A program made the position numbers and the translations under genes. Positions 35,965 through 43,991 of a stretch of 64,000 nucleotides of DNA are shown here, piece by piece. The DNA is from Deltaproteobacteria bacterium (GTDB lineage Bacteria > Desulfobacterota > Desulfobacteria > Desulfobacterales > Desulfatibacillaceae), in assembly GCA_016235345.1 (NCBI GenBank), contig JACRLG010000010.1:45084-109083 (forward strand), given 5' to 3'. The notes beneath the pieces were generated by a model. The model did no database searches. It had not been told where the DNA came from and saw only the letters and a list, made by a program, of their open reading frames with translations. How positions within the stretch are numbered: the first letter of the stretch is position 1; each line of letters begins with the position of its first letter.

Positions 35965-35980
35965 TGGCACGAGGATTGCT
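35965..35980 (+). promoter_or_regulatory. Sigma-54 promoter of the USP-TSUP cluster
   Basis: TGGCAC-GAGGA-TTGCT matches the -24/-12 consensus (TGGCAC-N5-TTGCW) exactly, with GG at 35966-35967 and GC at 35978-35979. It lies 64 bp upstream of the uspA ATG. rpoN itself is at 54777 in this window. Confidence 0.85.
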
Positions 35981-36043
35981 AAACATATTGGCGCGTTTCG
36001 GGTGGTCATGCCCGTTGCACCCTAATGAAAAGGAGGTTTTGCA

Positions 36044-36460
36044 ATGAAAATTCTGGCGGCTCTCGATCAAACCACCTCTGGTCAGACTGTTCTGGAAAAG
36101 GCGGTTGACATGGCCAGGCAGCAGGACGCCCAACTCAGCATCCTGTTGGTGGCGGAAAACTTTAGCGACATCGGGGATGTTTTCGATCCCGGAGAAGTGA
36201 ACCAGAAACTCATAACAAGCGCCAGGGAGGCCGGGGAAAAATACCGCAAGGCTGCGGAAGCCCTGGGCGTCTCCGTCAAGGTGATGGTCGAATCCGGCGT
36301 TTCACCGGCTGACGTCATCGTCAAGGCGGCTGAAACGGCAAAGGCCGACCTCATCGTCCTTGGCAGGCGCACCAAGAAGGGTCTGGACCGTTTTCTCATC
36401 GGCTCCGTGGCATCAAAGGTTGTGGCCCATGCGCCCTGCTCGGTGCTCGTTGTCCGGTAA
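36044..36460 (+). CDS. Universal stress protein (UspA family)
   Basis: 138 residues with the complete ATP-binding Usp signature: MKILAALDQTTSGQTVLEKA at the start and VLGRRTKKGLDRFLIGSVA (G-2x-G-9x-GS type) near the end. AAAGGAGG precedes the ATG. It is the first gene of a cluster with a TSUP permease and several small membrane or lipoproteins, driven by a sigma-54 promoter. Confidence 0.95.
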   Translation: MKILAALDQTTSGQTVLEKAVDMARQQDAQLSILLVAENFSDIGDVFDPGEVNQKLITSAREAGEKYRKAAEALGVSVKVMVESGVSPADVIVKAAETAKADLIVLGRRTKKGLDRFLIGSVASKVVAHAPCSVLVVR

Positions 36461-36487
36461 CCCGTTTATTGCATAGGAGGAAAATTG

Positions 36488-36784
36488 ATGAAAGCGATCA
36501 TTGGCAAATATTACCTTCTTGCGACCCTTGTCCTGATGGGTCTGCCCGCAGCGGCCCTGGCCGCAGGCGCGAAAGCCGCGCCGGTCGTCATAGTGGCCGA
36601 CACAAGGAAACTTTCCGGCATTCTTGCCTGGTGGGCCAATCTCTATAATGAAAGCCACCTTCAGTTCACGATTCTTACCATCATCCTCATTCCGTTGGTC
36701 GGCGTGATTTTCGGCGTTATCGCAGACATCGTGATGAACATGATCGGAATCGACCTGACACACCGCGACCTTGCGGAGCATTGA
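36488..36784 (+). CDS. Small membrane protein of TSUP cluster
   Basis: 98 residues: an N-terminal signal-like span (YYLLATLVLMGLPAAALAAG), a short periplasmic stretch (ILAWWANLYNESHLQF), and a C-terminal span (ILTIILIPLVGVIFGVIADI). AGGAGG lies 7 bases before the ATG. No family is recognised. The tight spacing to the Usp and TSUP genes suggests an accessory subunit of the permease. Confidence 0.85.
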   Translation: MKAIIGKYYLLATLVLMGLPAAALAAGAKAAPVVIVADTRKLSGILAWWANLYNESHLQFTILTIILIPLVGVIFGVIADIVMNMIGIDLTHRDLAEH

Positions 36785-36816
36785 TACCGGGCCTTTGAGC
36801 AAAGGAGGAACATCTC

Positions 36817-37875
36817 ATGGAATGGTTGTATATCCTCATGCCCATAGCAGGCGTGAAAATTTTCTGGCCCGGTCTCATAATCCTGGGCGTCGGCGTCGGA
36901 ATCATCGGCGGTTTTTTCGGCATGGGCGGAGCGTGGATGGTTACGCCCGGCCTGAACATACTCGGCTTCCCCATGGCCTTCGCCATCGGAACCGACATCG
37001 CCCACATGGCGGGCAAATCCCTCATTTCAACCATGAGGCACGGCAAATTCGGCAATGTTGACTACAAGCTCGGCATGATCATGCTCGTCGGCACCGTGGG
37101 AGGCTTTGAAATCGGCGCCCGCATGGTCATGTGGCTCGAGCGCGCAGGTAACGTGGAAGTGGTTGTGCGCTGGATATACATGGCGCTTTTGGCCCTCATC
37201 GCCTGGATGGTGTTCCACGATGTCGCCAAGAAAAGGGCCAAGGACAGGGCCGCCATTGAAGCAGGCGGCGAAGTCGACGCCCTGTCAACAGGCATCGAGT
37301 GGCACAAGACCCTGCACAAGATCAAGATTCCCCCCATGATCCACCTGGATGTAGCCGGTATCTACTGCACCGCGTGGCTCCCCATCGCAGTGAGCTTCTT
37401 CACCGGCTGGCTTGCAGGCATCCTTGGCATCGGCGGCGGTCTCATCCGTATGCCCGCCCTGATTTACCTCATCGGCTGCCCCACCCACGTCGCGGTGGGC
37501 ACCGACCTTTTCGAGGTCATGATTTCCGGCCTTTACGGCGCTGGCACCTACACCTTCAAGGGCCGCACCGAGCTTGTGGCCGCCCTCATCATGCTGTGCG
37601 GAGCCGCAGTCGGCGCCCAGGTCGGCGCTGTCGCCACCAAGTACATCAAGGGTTACGGTATACGCATCGCCTTCGGGCTTGCGGTTATCGGATGCGCCAC
37701 TTCCATCTTCATGAAACTTATACAGCCCTGGGTGCCTCATCTGAAAAAGGCGCTGGACGCCGGCGCCACGGTCCTCATACTGGGCCTTGTGGGCAGCATG
37801 TCGGTATACATCTTCGTGAAGATGGTTCAGGGAGTCCAAAACGAACTGGCCATGAAAAAGGCCAAAGGCGCTTAG
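36817..37875 (+). CDS. TSUP (TauE/SafE) family anion permease
   Basis: 352 residues with about eight spans and the duplicated TSUP motif: GIIGGFFGMGGAWMVTPGLN in the first half and GILGIGGGLIRMPALIYLIG in the second. TSUP proteins move sulfite, sulfonates, sulfoacetate or other small anions. In sulfate reducers similar genes are often linked to sulfur-oxyanion transport, but the substrate is not shown here. AAAGGAGG precedes the ATG. Confidence 0.93.
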   Translation: MEWLYILMPIAGVKIFWPGLIILGVGVGIIGGFFGMGGAWMVTPGLNILGFPMAFAIGTDIAHMAGKSLISTMRHGKFGNVDYKLGMIMLVGTVGGFEIGARMVMWLERAGNVEVVVRWIYMALLALIAWMVFHDVAKKRAKDRAAIEAGGEVDALSTGIEWHKTLHKIKIPPMIHLDVAGIYCTAWLPIAVSFFTGWLAGILGIGGGLIRMPALIYLIGCPTHVAVGTDLFEVMISGLYGAGTYTFKGRTELVAALIMLCGAAVGAQVGAVATKYIKGYGIRIAFGLAVIGCATSIFMKLIQPWVPHLKKALDAGATVLILGLVGSMSVYIFVKMVQGVQNELAMKKAKGA

Positions 37876-37931
37876 GACCGCCTTTCACAGCGCAGATTCT
37901 CCGCGCGTATCACCGAAAAAGGAGTAAAAAA

Positions 37932-38543
37932 ATGGCGAACAAACGCTTGATGATACTCATGGCGCTCATTGTGCCGCTTGGCCTTATCTGGGGATGCTCG
38001 GAATACGGGAAGGTCGATCAGGGCCGGGCCATCGCCTTTGACAAGGAAAAAGGCGAAGTCACCTTGATCCGGGACAAGGCCAACGACGCCCAGCACCCGG
38101 ATTACACCATACTTCCCCCCTTCGTGTACAAGATTCCGGCGGACAGGCACGAAATGGGGCCGGAGCCCAAGGTGGGCCTTCGCATGAAGCTCGATGTGGA
38201 CAAAAACGAAATCCACATCTACGACGTTTTAACCAACACCTTCAAAACCATCGTGTTCACCCCGGTCAGCATCCGCAAGGAGGTGGCCAAGGATGACCCG
38301 GAGGTTTTCGACAAGGCCGCCAAAAAGGCCAAGAAGTTCCCGGTGATCGACCCCGTGAAGAAGACCATCACGGTCTTTTCGGGCCGCCAGAAGGTACTGG
38401 CCACCTTCAAGGTGCCTGACGAGGATTTCGCCCGCGAACCTTACACCTGGGAGGCCGGTGACGAGATAAGGGTTTACTATCACCAGGAAGGCGTGGCCCA
38501 GCGCCTGATGAACGTATCCAAAACCGACATCTTCAAGAAGTAG
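37932..38543 (+). CDS. Lipoprotein of TSUP cluster
   Basis: 203 residues with a lipoprotein signal (ILMALIVPLGLIWGC; lipobox LIWGC) and a hydrophilic, beta-rich mature part with repeated Lys/Asp/Val-rich strands (DKEKGEVTLIRDKAND, DPVKKTITVFSGRQKVLATF). It is probably anchored on the periplasmic side. The family is uncertain. AAGGAG precedes the ATG, 56 bp after the permease. Confidence 0.87.
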   Translation: MANKRLMILMALIVPLGLIWGCSEYGKVDQGRAIAFDKEKGEVTLIRDKANDAQHPDYTILPPFVYKIPADRHEMGPEPKVGLRMKLDVDKNEIHIYDVLTNTFKTIVFTPVSIRKEVAKDDPEVFDKAAKKAKKFPVIDPVKKTITVFSGRQKVLATFKVPDEDFAREPYTWEAGDEIRVYYHQEGVAQRLMNVSKTDIFKK

Positions 38544-38577
38544 GCTTTTGGCGGAAGAATGAGAACCATGCATTGAT

Positions 38578-38607
38578 GCCGGATGCAGCCCCGGTGCTGC
38601 ATCCGGC
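38578..38607 (+). terminator. Strong hairpin after lipoprotein gene
   Basis: GCCGGATGCAGC and GCTGCATCCGGC form a perfect 12-bp stem with a 6-base loop, 35 bp after the lipoprotein stop. No T-tract follows, so it may be a processing or stability hairpin rather than a complete intrinsic terminator. It separates the first four cluster genes from the next two. Confidence 0.5.
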
Positions 38608-38716
38608 GGTATCTGAAAAAACTTCGGACGGACTTCCGGCGGGCGTGAGGCGGTGAACCAACTGCCCGCGTCCGATCCGGACGCCCCAAACAGCAGCACA
38701 TTCGGGAGGTCACAGA

Positions 38717-38956
38717 ATGGAAGACAACATCGAACAAGGAATGCCCGTCGAGCAGAAACTCCTGGTCATAATCCTCGATTTCTTTGTCATTGCGGAACTG
38801 TTCCTCGGAATGTATGTTGCCTCCCATGATCCGGCGAACCTTACCAGCCTTTTTTGCAAAACGTTCTTTTCCCTTCTGTTGCCCACACTGGGCATTTTCT
38901 GGATCGCAAAAAGGCGCATAGGGGCTTATCTTCAGAGACAAACGGCGCAGGAATGA
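38717..38956 (+). CDS. Small two-span membrane protein
   Basis: 79 residues with two predicted membrane segments (LLVIILDFFVIAELFLGMYV and FFSLLLPTLGIFWIAKRR). GGGAGG precedes the ATG, supporting it as real. Its stop overlaps the next start (ATGA), so the two are translationally coupled. Function unknown. Confidence 0.8.
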   Translation: MEDNIEQGMPVEQKLLVIILDFFVIAELFLGMYVASHDPANLTSLFCKTFFSLLLPTLGIFWIAKRRIGAYLQRQTAQE

Positions 38957-39756
38957 ACGAAGAAACCCAAAGGCTTATCCGAAAACGCCGCATGATCGGA
39001 AGGATTTCAGGGGCCCTCCTTGCTGTCTGCCTTTTGTGCATATTGGACGGCCTCACCGCCTCCTGGCGGACGCCTTTCAACACCATTTCAACTGTTGTGG
39101 GCCAATCGTTTTCCGTAAACGGCCCCATGCCCAAGGGAGCGGCAAACCTTTCGGACCTGAGGGTTCATGGCGCATCCGGCCAGACTTGGCGCTTCAAGCC
39201 TGAAAAGGTCTACAAGGGCTTCTGGTTCGGCGGGCTCATGTGGAAGGGCCTTGTCACGGTGTCGCCCCAGGCTCCCGCCGGAGCTTATCCCCTTGTCGTG
39301 CGCGGGCCCGGCAAAGAGCCGCCAAACCCCATGTCGCGCTTCACCATAAGGGTTCATTCCGACACAAGGGAGCTTCGCAGGCATGACGCGTCCTTTACCA
39401 TGCGCCTTTCGGGCCTGCGCCCCTTCATGGCCGCCTGGCTGCTTTTCATCGCCGCGTTGCTTACCGGCGGAGGGGGCTATCTGCTGTCGAGAAAAATCAC
39501 CGAACAGTACAGGCAGGATGGCAAGGCCGACATATTTCTGGTGGAAAGAAAGCCGGAAGGGGTTTTCGTCAACTTTTCCCTTGGCAGGGACTGCAACGTG
39601 GAGCCGGGAATGGATGTAGCCATTCAAAACGAGGACGGGGAAACCCTTTACCGGGCCGTGGTGGCGGAGGTCAAACAATTCGATTCCAAGGCCCTTGTTT
39701 CGGAAGGCCCAGGCAAAGTGAGGCCCGGAATGATTGCACAAATTTTGAAACCTTAA
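38953..39756 (+). CDS. Membrane protein with two spans, unknown function
   Basis: 267 residues: an N-terminal span (ISGALLAVCLLCILDGLTAS), a periplasmic domain of about 150 residues that binds nothing recognisable, a second span (FMAAWLLFIAALLTGGGGYL), and a cytoplasmic C-terminal domain with a beta-barrel-like pattern (VNFSLGRDCNVEPGMDVAIQ). The start at 38953 overlaps the previous gene by 4 bp. It converges with the pckA-like gene. Confidence 0.82.
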   Translation: MNEETQRLIRKRRMIGRISGALLAVCLLCILDGLTASWRTPFNTISTVVGQSFSVNGPMPKGAANLSDLRVHGASGQTWRFKPEKVYKGFWFGGLMWKGLVTVSPQAPAGAYPLVVRGPGKEPPNPMSRFTIRVHSDTRELRRHDASFTMRLSGLRPFMAAWLLFIAALLTGGGGYLLSRKITEQYRQDGKADIFLVERKPEGVFVNFSLGRDCNVEPGMDVAIQNEDGETLYRAVVAEVKQFDSKALVSEGPGKVRPGMIAQILKP

Positions 39757-39782
39757 AGCACTGCTTCATCCAGCAAAATAAG

Positions 39783-39821
39783 CAATAAAACCGGCCTGGA
39801 CGCGCACCGCACCCAGGCCGG
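39783..39821 (-). terminator. Intrinsic terminator after pckA-like gene
   Basis: CCGGCCTGG (39791-39799) and CCAGGCCGG (39813-39821) form a perfect 9-bp stem. On the minus strand it is followed by TTTTATTGC. It lies between the convergent stops at 39756 and 39842. Confidence 0.65.
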
Positions 39822-39841
39822 ATCGGAAATCCTTCTCTTCC

Positions 39842-41494
39842 CTACATTGAAAAGTCTAAGTCCACAACATCCAGCATATTCTCCAGGCTCATCACCCTTG
39901 AGAGGCGCGAGCGCACCTCTTCCGGCATGTCATCGCCGAACTTGTCGAAATCCTTCATGAATTCCTCGGCGAGCCGGTTCGCCCTCACTTCGAACTCCCC
40001 GGAGTCCCTGGCCATGTTGCGCGGATTGAGCATCTGGGACGGCACGTCCGGGCACGAGACGGGTATCTCGTAGCCAAAAACCGGGTCGGTTTCATACTCC
40101 ACGTTTTCCAGGGCCCCGCTTGTGACGGCGTTTACCAGGGCCCTGGAAAGGGCGATGCTCACCCTCTCGCTTTCGCCGTAGGGCTCCCCTATCCAGCCGG
40201 TGTTCATGAGCCAGCAGGTCACCTCGTGCCTCTTTATCTTCTCCATGAAGCTTAACGCATACTCATGGGGGGCCATCGCTATGGGGCAGGTTCCGAAACA
40301 CGCCGAGAACTGCGGCTGAGGATCGGAGGGGCCTGCCTTGGCCTCGGTGAAAAGGGACGTGTAGGACGACAGGAAAGCGTAAACAGCCTGTTCCGGCGAA
40401 AGCCGGGCAAGGGGCGGAAGCACGCCGAAGGCGTCCTTGGTGAGCATGAAGACGTTTTTGGGGTGCCCCGCCATGCCGTCTTCCACGTGCCCCGGTAGGT
40501 GCGTGGCGGGATAGGCTGCGCGGGTGTTTTCGGTGAGGGACCGGTCGGAGAGGTCTATTTTTGTGGTGTCCGGGTCGATGGTGACGTTTTCCAGGATGGT
40601 CCCGAAGCTTTGGGTGCAGGCGTAAAGCTCAGGCTGGTCTTCGGCTGATATTCCGGAAACCTTGGCGTAGCAGCCCTTTTCAAAGGCGAACACCCCGTCG
40701 TCGTCCCATCCGTGACCGTGATCGCCCATGAAGGCCCGGTCCGGGTCGGTTGCAAGGGAGGTCTTACCCGTTCCCCTGCGGCCCAGAAAAAGCGCCACGT
40801 CGCCATTTTTACCCACGTTGGAGGCGCAGCGCAGGGAAAACACCCCTTTTTGATTGAGGATGGTGCCGGCAACCGTGAAAATGGCCTGGCTGATCTCGCC
40901 CGCGTAGCTGGTTCCCCCTATGAACAGGGCCTTCTCGCCCATGTTCAGGACCAGAAAAGACGTTGTACTGGTTCCGTCCGAATCCGGTATGGAAATGAAG
41001 CCGGGGGCGTGGGCTATGGTGAAATCCGGCGAGTAGTCGCTTCCCTCGCCCGGCTCGTGGATGGGCCGGTAAAGATTGCGGATAAAAAGGCTGTGCCACC
41101 CGGTTTCCGTGATTATGCGCAAGCCCACCCTGTGCTTCGGATGGGCGCTGACCCAGACGGTCTGGACGTAGGCCTCCTTGTTCTGCATGTAGGAAACCAG
41201 GCGGGAAAACATGACCCCGAACTGCTGCGGCGTCATGCTCTGTGTGGCGTCGGTCCAGAGGACGTTTTTACGCCCGGCCTCGTTGGCCACAATGTAGCGG
41301 TGGCGGTCCGGAAGCTCGGCAAAATGCCCCGTCCGGGTGACTATGGGGCCAAGGTGGGCGATCTGCCCTTCACGATTGGCAAGAATCTCCTGGTACAGCA
41401 AGGCGGTGGGAAGGTTGCGGTGAATCCTGCGCAGGTGCCTTCTTCCTATGTTTTCCAGCCCGGTTACTCCGTTTTTGTCCTTCAAGGTGCTCAT
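39842..41494 (-). CDS. pckA: Divergent ATP-type phosphoenolpyruvate carboxykinase
   Basis: 550 residues clearly homologous to ATP-PEPCK: P-loop GRRGTGKTSL (238-247), SLTENTRAAYP, the LTKDAFGVLPP motif and LMNTGWIG. Several residues that bind Mn2+ and substrate in the E. coli enzyme differ. The YAGE-MKK lysines are ISQ (201-203), the SMHCSANVG histidine is Arg in SLRCASNVG (R222), and the Mn-binding Asp of GDDEHGW is His in GDHGHGW (H259). It may be inactive, altered in metal use, or have another role. GGGAGG precedes the ATG. Confidence 0.9.
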   Translation of the reverse strand: MSTLKDKNGVTGLENIGRRHLRRIHRNLPTALLYQEILANREGQIAHLGPIVTRTGHFAELPDRHRYIVANEAGRKNVLWTDATQSMTPQQFGVMFSRLVSYMQNKEAYVQTVWVSAHPKHRVGLRIITETGWHSLFIRNLYRPIHEPGEGSDYSPDFTIAHAPGFISIPDSDGTSTTSFLVLNMGEKALFIGGTSYAGEISQAIFTVAGTILNQKGVFSLRCASNVGKNGDVALFLGRRGTGKTSLATDPDRAFMGDHGHGWDDDGVFAFEKGCYAKVSGISAEDQPELYACTQSFGTILENVTIDPDTTKIDLSDRSLTENTRAAYPATHLPGHVEDGMAGHPKNVFMLTKDAFGVLPPLARLSPEQAVYAFLSSYTSLFTEAKAGPSDPQPQFSACFGTCPIAMAPHEYALSFMEKIKRHEVTCWLMNTGWIGEPYGESERVSIALSRALVNAVTSGALENVEYETDPVFGYEIPVSCPDVPSQMLNPRNMARDSGEFEVRANRLAEEFMKDFDKFGDDMPEEVRSRLSRVMSLENMLDVVDLDFSM

Positions 41495-41682
41495 GTTGAA
41501 GCCTCCCGCGTAATAAGGCCCTTATTCCCAAGGGATGAGGCCGTGGCCAGCCTGATGGTGAAAACGAGGACGCCGTCCGGCGCTCATCGATATTTTTCAG
41601 GCTTGACTCCGGCCTTTTTCAACCGGCCGTTAAAGTCGATGATTCCGCAACCCGCGCAAGGCGCAAGGCTGCGGAAAAACCA

Positions 41683-43854
41683 TCAGATCACCCCCTGGGC
41701 CGCCAGGGCGTACACCACCAGGCGCTGCAACATCTTTTCCCTGGCCGAGGCGGGCTTGTCCAGCTGCATCCTTTTGAGGTAAGGCAGCGCGCCGTCCGGC
41801 ACGGATATCATCTTCTTCGCTTCGGCCAGGCTCGGAACCGGGATTCCGGAGCCGCTCATCTTCTCCTTGAGGCTTTTCAGGGACTTGCCTATCATCAGCT
41901 CCTCCTTGGTGAAGTCGGTGCCGAAGGGGAACGGGCCGAAAAGGCCCTGCTTCTTGTAGGGCGCGAGAACCTCCTCGTTGGCTTCGGGATAGTTGTTCCG
42001 ATAGCGGTCCGGGATCACGTAATCGGCCCTGATCTTGCGCGCGGCCTTGGCCTCGGCAAGAAGCTCATCCTGAAAACGGGAATCGGCTATGTTCAAAAGG
42101 GCCGCTATCACCTCGGAATCGGTCCTGCCCCTAAGCTCGGCTATGCCGTATTCGGTGACCACGATGTCGCGCAGGTGCCGGGGAATGGTGGTGTGGCCGT
42201 AATTGAAGACGATGTTGCTCTTGATGTCCTTTCCCTTGGACCGAAGCGCCCTTATCATGATGATGGAGCGCGCGCCCGGAAGTGCGTGGGCCTGGGAGAC
42301 GAAGTTGTACTGGCCGCCTACCCCGCTCACCACCTGGCCGTTTTCCAGGCCGTCGGACACGATGGCACCCAGAAGCGTGGCCATGAGCCCGGCGTTGGCG
42401 AACCGGCCATGCTGGCGCTGGAGCATCTTGATCTCCTGGTTTCCGTAAAGCTGGTTCACGTTGGAAACCGTGGTCATGAAGATTTCCTTGCGCTGGTCCT
42501 CGGAAAGCTCGTTCAAGTCCCTGTAAAAGCTCTCCGGGCCCAGAAAGAATCCGCCGTGTATGACGATGCCCTTTTTCAGGCGGTCGCCCAGGAATTCCTT
42601 CTCAATCAAAGACCGGTTGGCGGGAACCGACAGGTCCGCCGGAACACGGGTTCCGCCAAGGGCCAGCTCGCCGTTTTCCAAGCTGACGCCCTGCTTCAGA
42701 ATCCCGAATTCCACCATAAAGGCCACGTCCTCTTCGGAAAGAAGCGGCCTTATTGCCTTTTCTTCCAGAAGGGCGGAAAGGGTGGCGGGCGTTACTGCTT
42801 CGCTGATCCTCTTTTCGTTGACCAGTTTCTGGATATGAACGTTGTACCAGGTTTTGCGCTTGACCACCCCGGCCTTGTAAAGATGGATGTAGCCGTCCAC
42901 CAGCATTTCGGTGGAACCGGTGAGGCCCTCGTCGAAAACGCCGGAGCCGCCGATTTTCCTCATGGTGTCCCCGAACTTGTCCCAGGCCTTGGCGTCCGAC
43001 AGGAGCCCCTCGTATTCGGAGTTGTTTTTGTGGCGCAGCAAAAGCCCGTAAACCAGGGCGTCGCCCAGGCTTCCTATTCCTATCTGTAAGGTTCCTCCGT
43101 CTTTGATGAGGGAGGAAACATACATGCCGATAAGAAAATCCGGGGTGGTGACGGCCATCTTGGGCGCGCCGAAAAGGCGGAAGTCGTAGGCCGGGTCATC
43201 CAGCACCGCGTCGAATTCGCCCGGATCGACCACCGCGTCTCCGTACATGAAGGGAAGGGTCGAGTTCACCTGCCCTACGATGGCTGTGGGGCGTCCGGCG
43301 GCCTCGGCGGCCCTCATGTGGGGAACAAGCTCCAGGGAAACCTCCGGGTTGCAGGAAAGGCTGTACTTTTTCTGGCCGTCAACCGATCCCTCGCGTATGA
43401 GCTGGGCCGCCACGTTGATGCCCCGGTCCAGGATGTCGCGGGAGGCGTGGGTGTAATTGGTGCTGATGTAGTTCTGCTGGGCCGAGGCCACTCCCACGAA
43501 GGCTCCGGGCTTGAAATAGAACTCGATTATGTCGATGTTTTCCGGCACCGAGTTCGCCCTGATGGCCTTGAGGTATTCGAGGTCCGGGTAGCCGCCGAAC
43601 ATGCGCTCCACGAAGGGCTCCAGGAAACGGCGCTCCAGGTCGCTGGTCCAGGCGGGCTTTTCCAGGGAAAGGGCGGTGGCGATGGTCAGGCTGATGCTCT
43701 TATCCTTACTTGCGCGGCGGAAAAATTCGTTCACAAGGTGATTGGGCTTTCCAAGCCCCAAAGGAAGGCCCAGTATCACCCTTTTCCCGACACGCGCTAT
43801 GATGTCTTCCACCATGCTTTCGGGACTCCGGTACATTGCCGGACGATCGCTCAT
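41683..43854 (-). CDS. Acetyl-CoA hydrolase/CoA-transferase family protein
   Basis: 723 residues, longer than the usual 430-550 of the family. The C-terminal half has the family signature region (VSGVGGQYNFVSQAHALPGA, the VVTEYGIAELRG motif and the catalytic-Glu region). The N-terminal half contains the first CoA-transferase domain (IEFYFKPGAFVGVASAQQNY). It probably exchanges CoA between acyl substrates such as acetate, propionate or butyrate. It lies upstream of the pckA-like gene on the same strand. Confidence 0.9.
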   Translation of the reverse strand: MSDRPAMYRSPESMVEDIIARVGKRVILGLPLGLGKPNHLVNEFFRRASKDKSISLTIATALSLEKPAWTSDLERRFLEPFVERMFGGYPDLEYLKAIRANSVPENIDIIEFYFKPGAFVGVASAQQNYISTNYTHASRDILDRGINVAAQLIREGSVDGQKKYSLSCNPEVSLELVPHMRAAEAAGRPTAIVGQVNSTLPFMYGDAVVDPGEFDAVLDDPAYDFRLFGAPKMAVTTPDFLIGMYVSSLIKDGGTLQIGIGSLGDALVYGLLLRHKNNSEYEGLLSDAKAWDKFGDTMRKIGGSGVFDEGLTGSTEMLVDGYIHLYKAGVVKRKTWYNVHIQKLVNEKRISEAVTPATLSALLEEKAIRPLLSEEDVAFMVEFGILKQGVSLENGELALGGTRVPADLSVPANRSLIEKEFLGDRLKKGIVIHGGFFLGPESFYRDLNELSEDQRKEIFMTTVSNVNQLYGNQEIKMLQRQHGRFANAGLMATLLGAIVSDGLENGQVVSGVGGQYNFVSQAHALPGARSIIMIRALRSKGKDIKSNIVFNYGHTTIPRHLRDIVVTEYGIAELRGRTDSEVIAALLNIADSRFQDELLAEAKAARKIRADYVIPDRYRNNYPEANEEVLAPYKKQGLFGPFPFGTDFTKEELMIGKSLKSLKEKMSGSGIPVPSLAEAKKMISVPDGALPYLKRMQLDKPASAREKMLQRLVVYALAAQGVI

Positions 43855-43991
43855 GCCTGTTCTCCTTTTACGTGAAATCGAATGATAAAACTATTTTCAT
43901 GCCTTCAACAAACAGTATCTTACGCCCGGCTGGAAACCCTGCTACCAGCCTTTTTCAACGGGCTGTTATGGAACAGGCGCGCGGGGGGATT

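Noticed and set aside
41643..41676. TTCCGCA/TGCGGAA hairpin between the CoA-transferase and pckA-like genes
   Set aside because: Only a 7-bp stem with no T-tract on the transcribed side, so it is not called a terminator.
40712..41782. 356-codon open frame antisense to the pckA-like gene
   Set aside because: A shadow frame with Gly/Val/His-rich composition and no recognisable domain.
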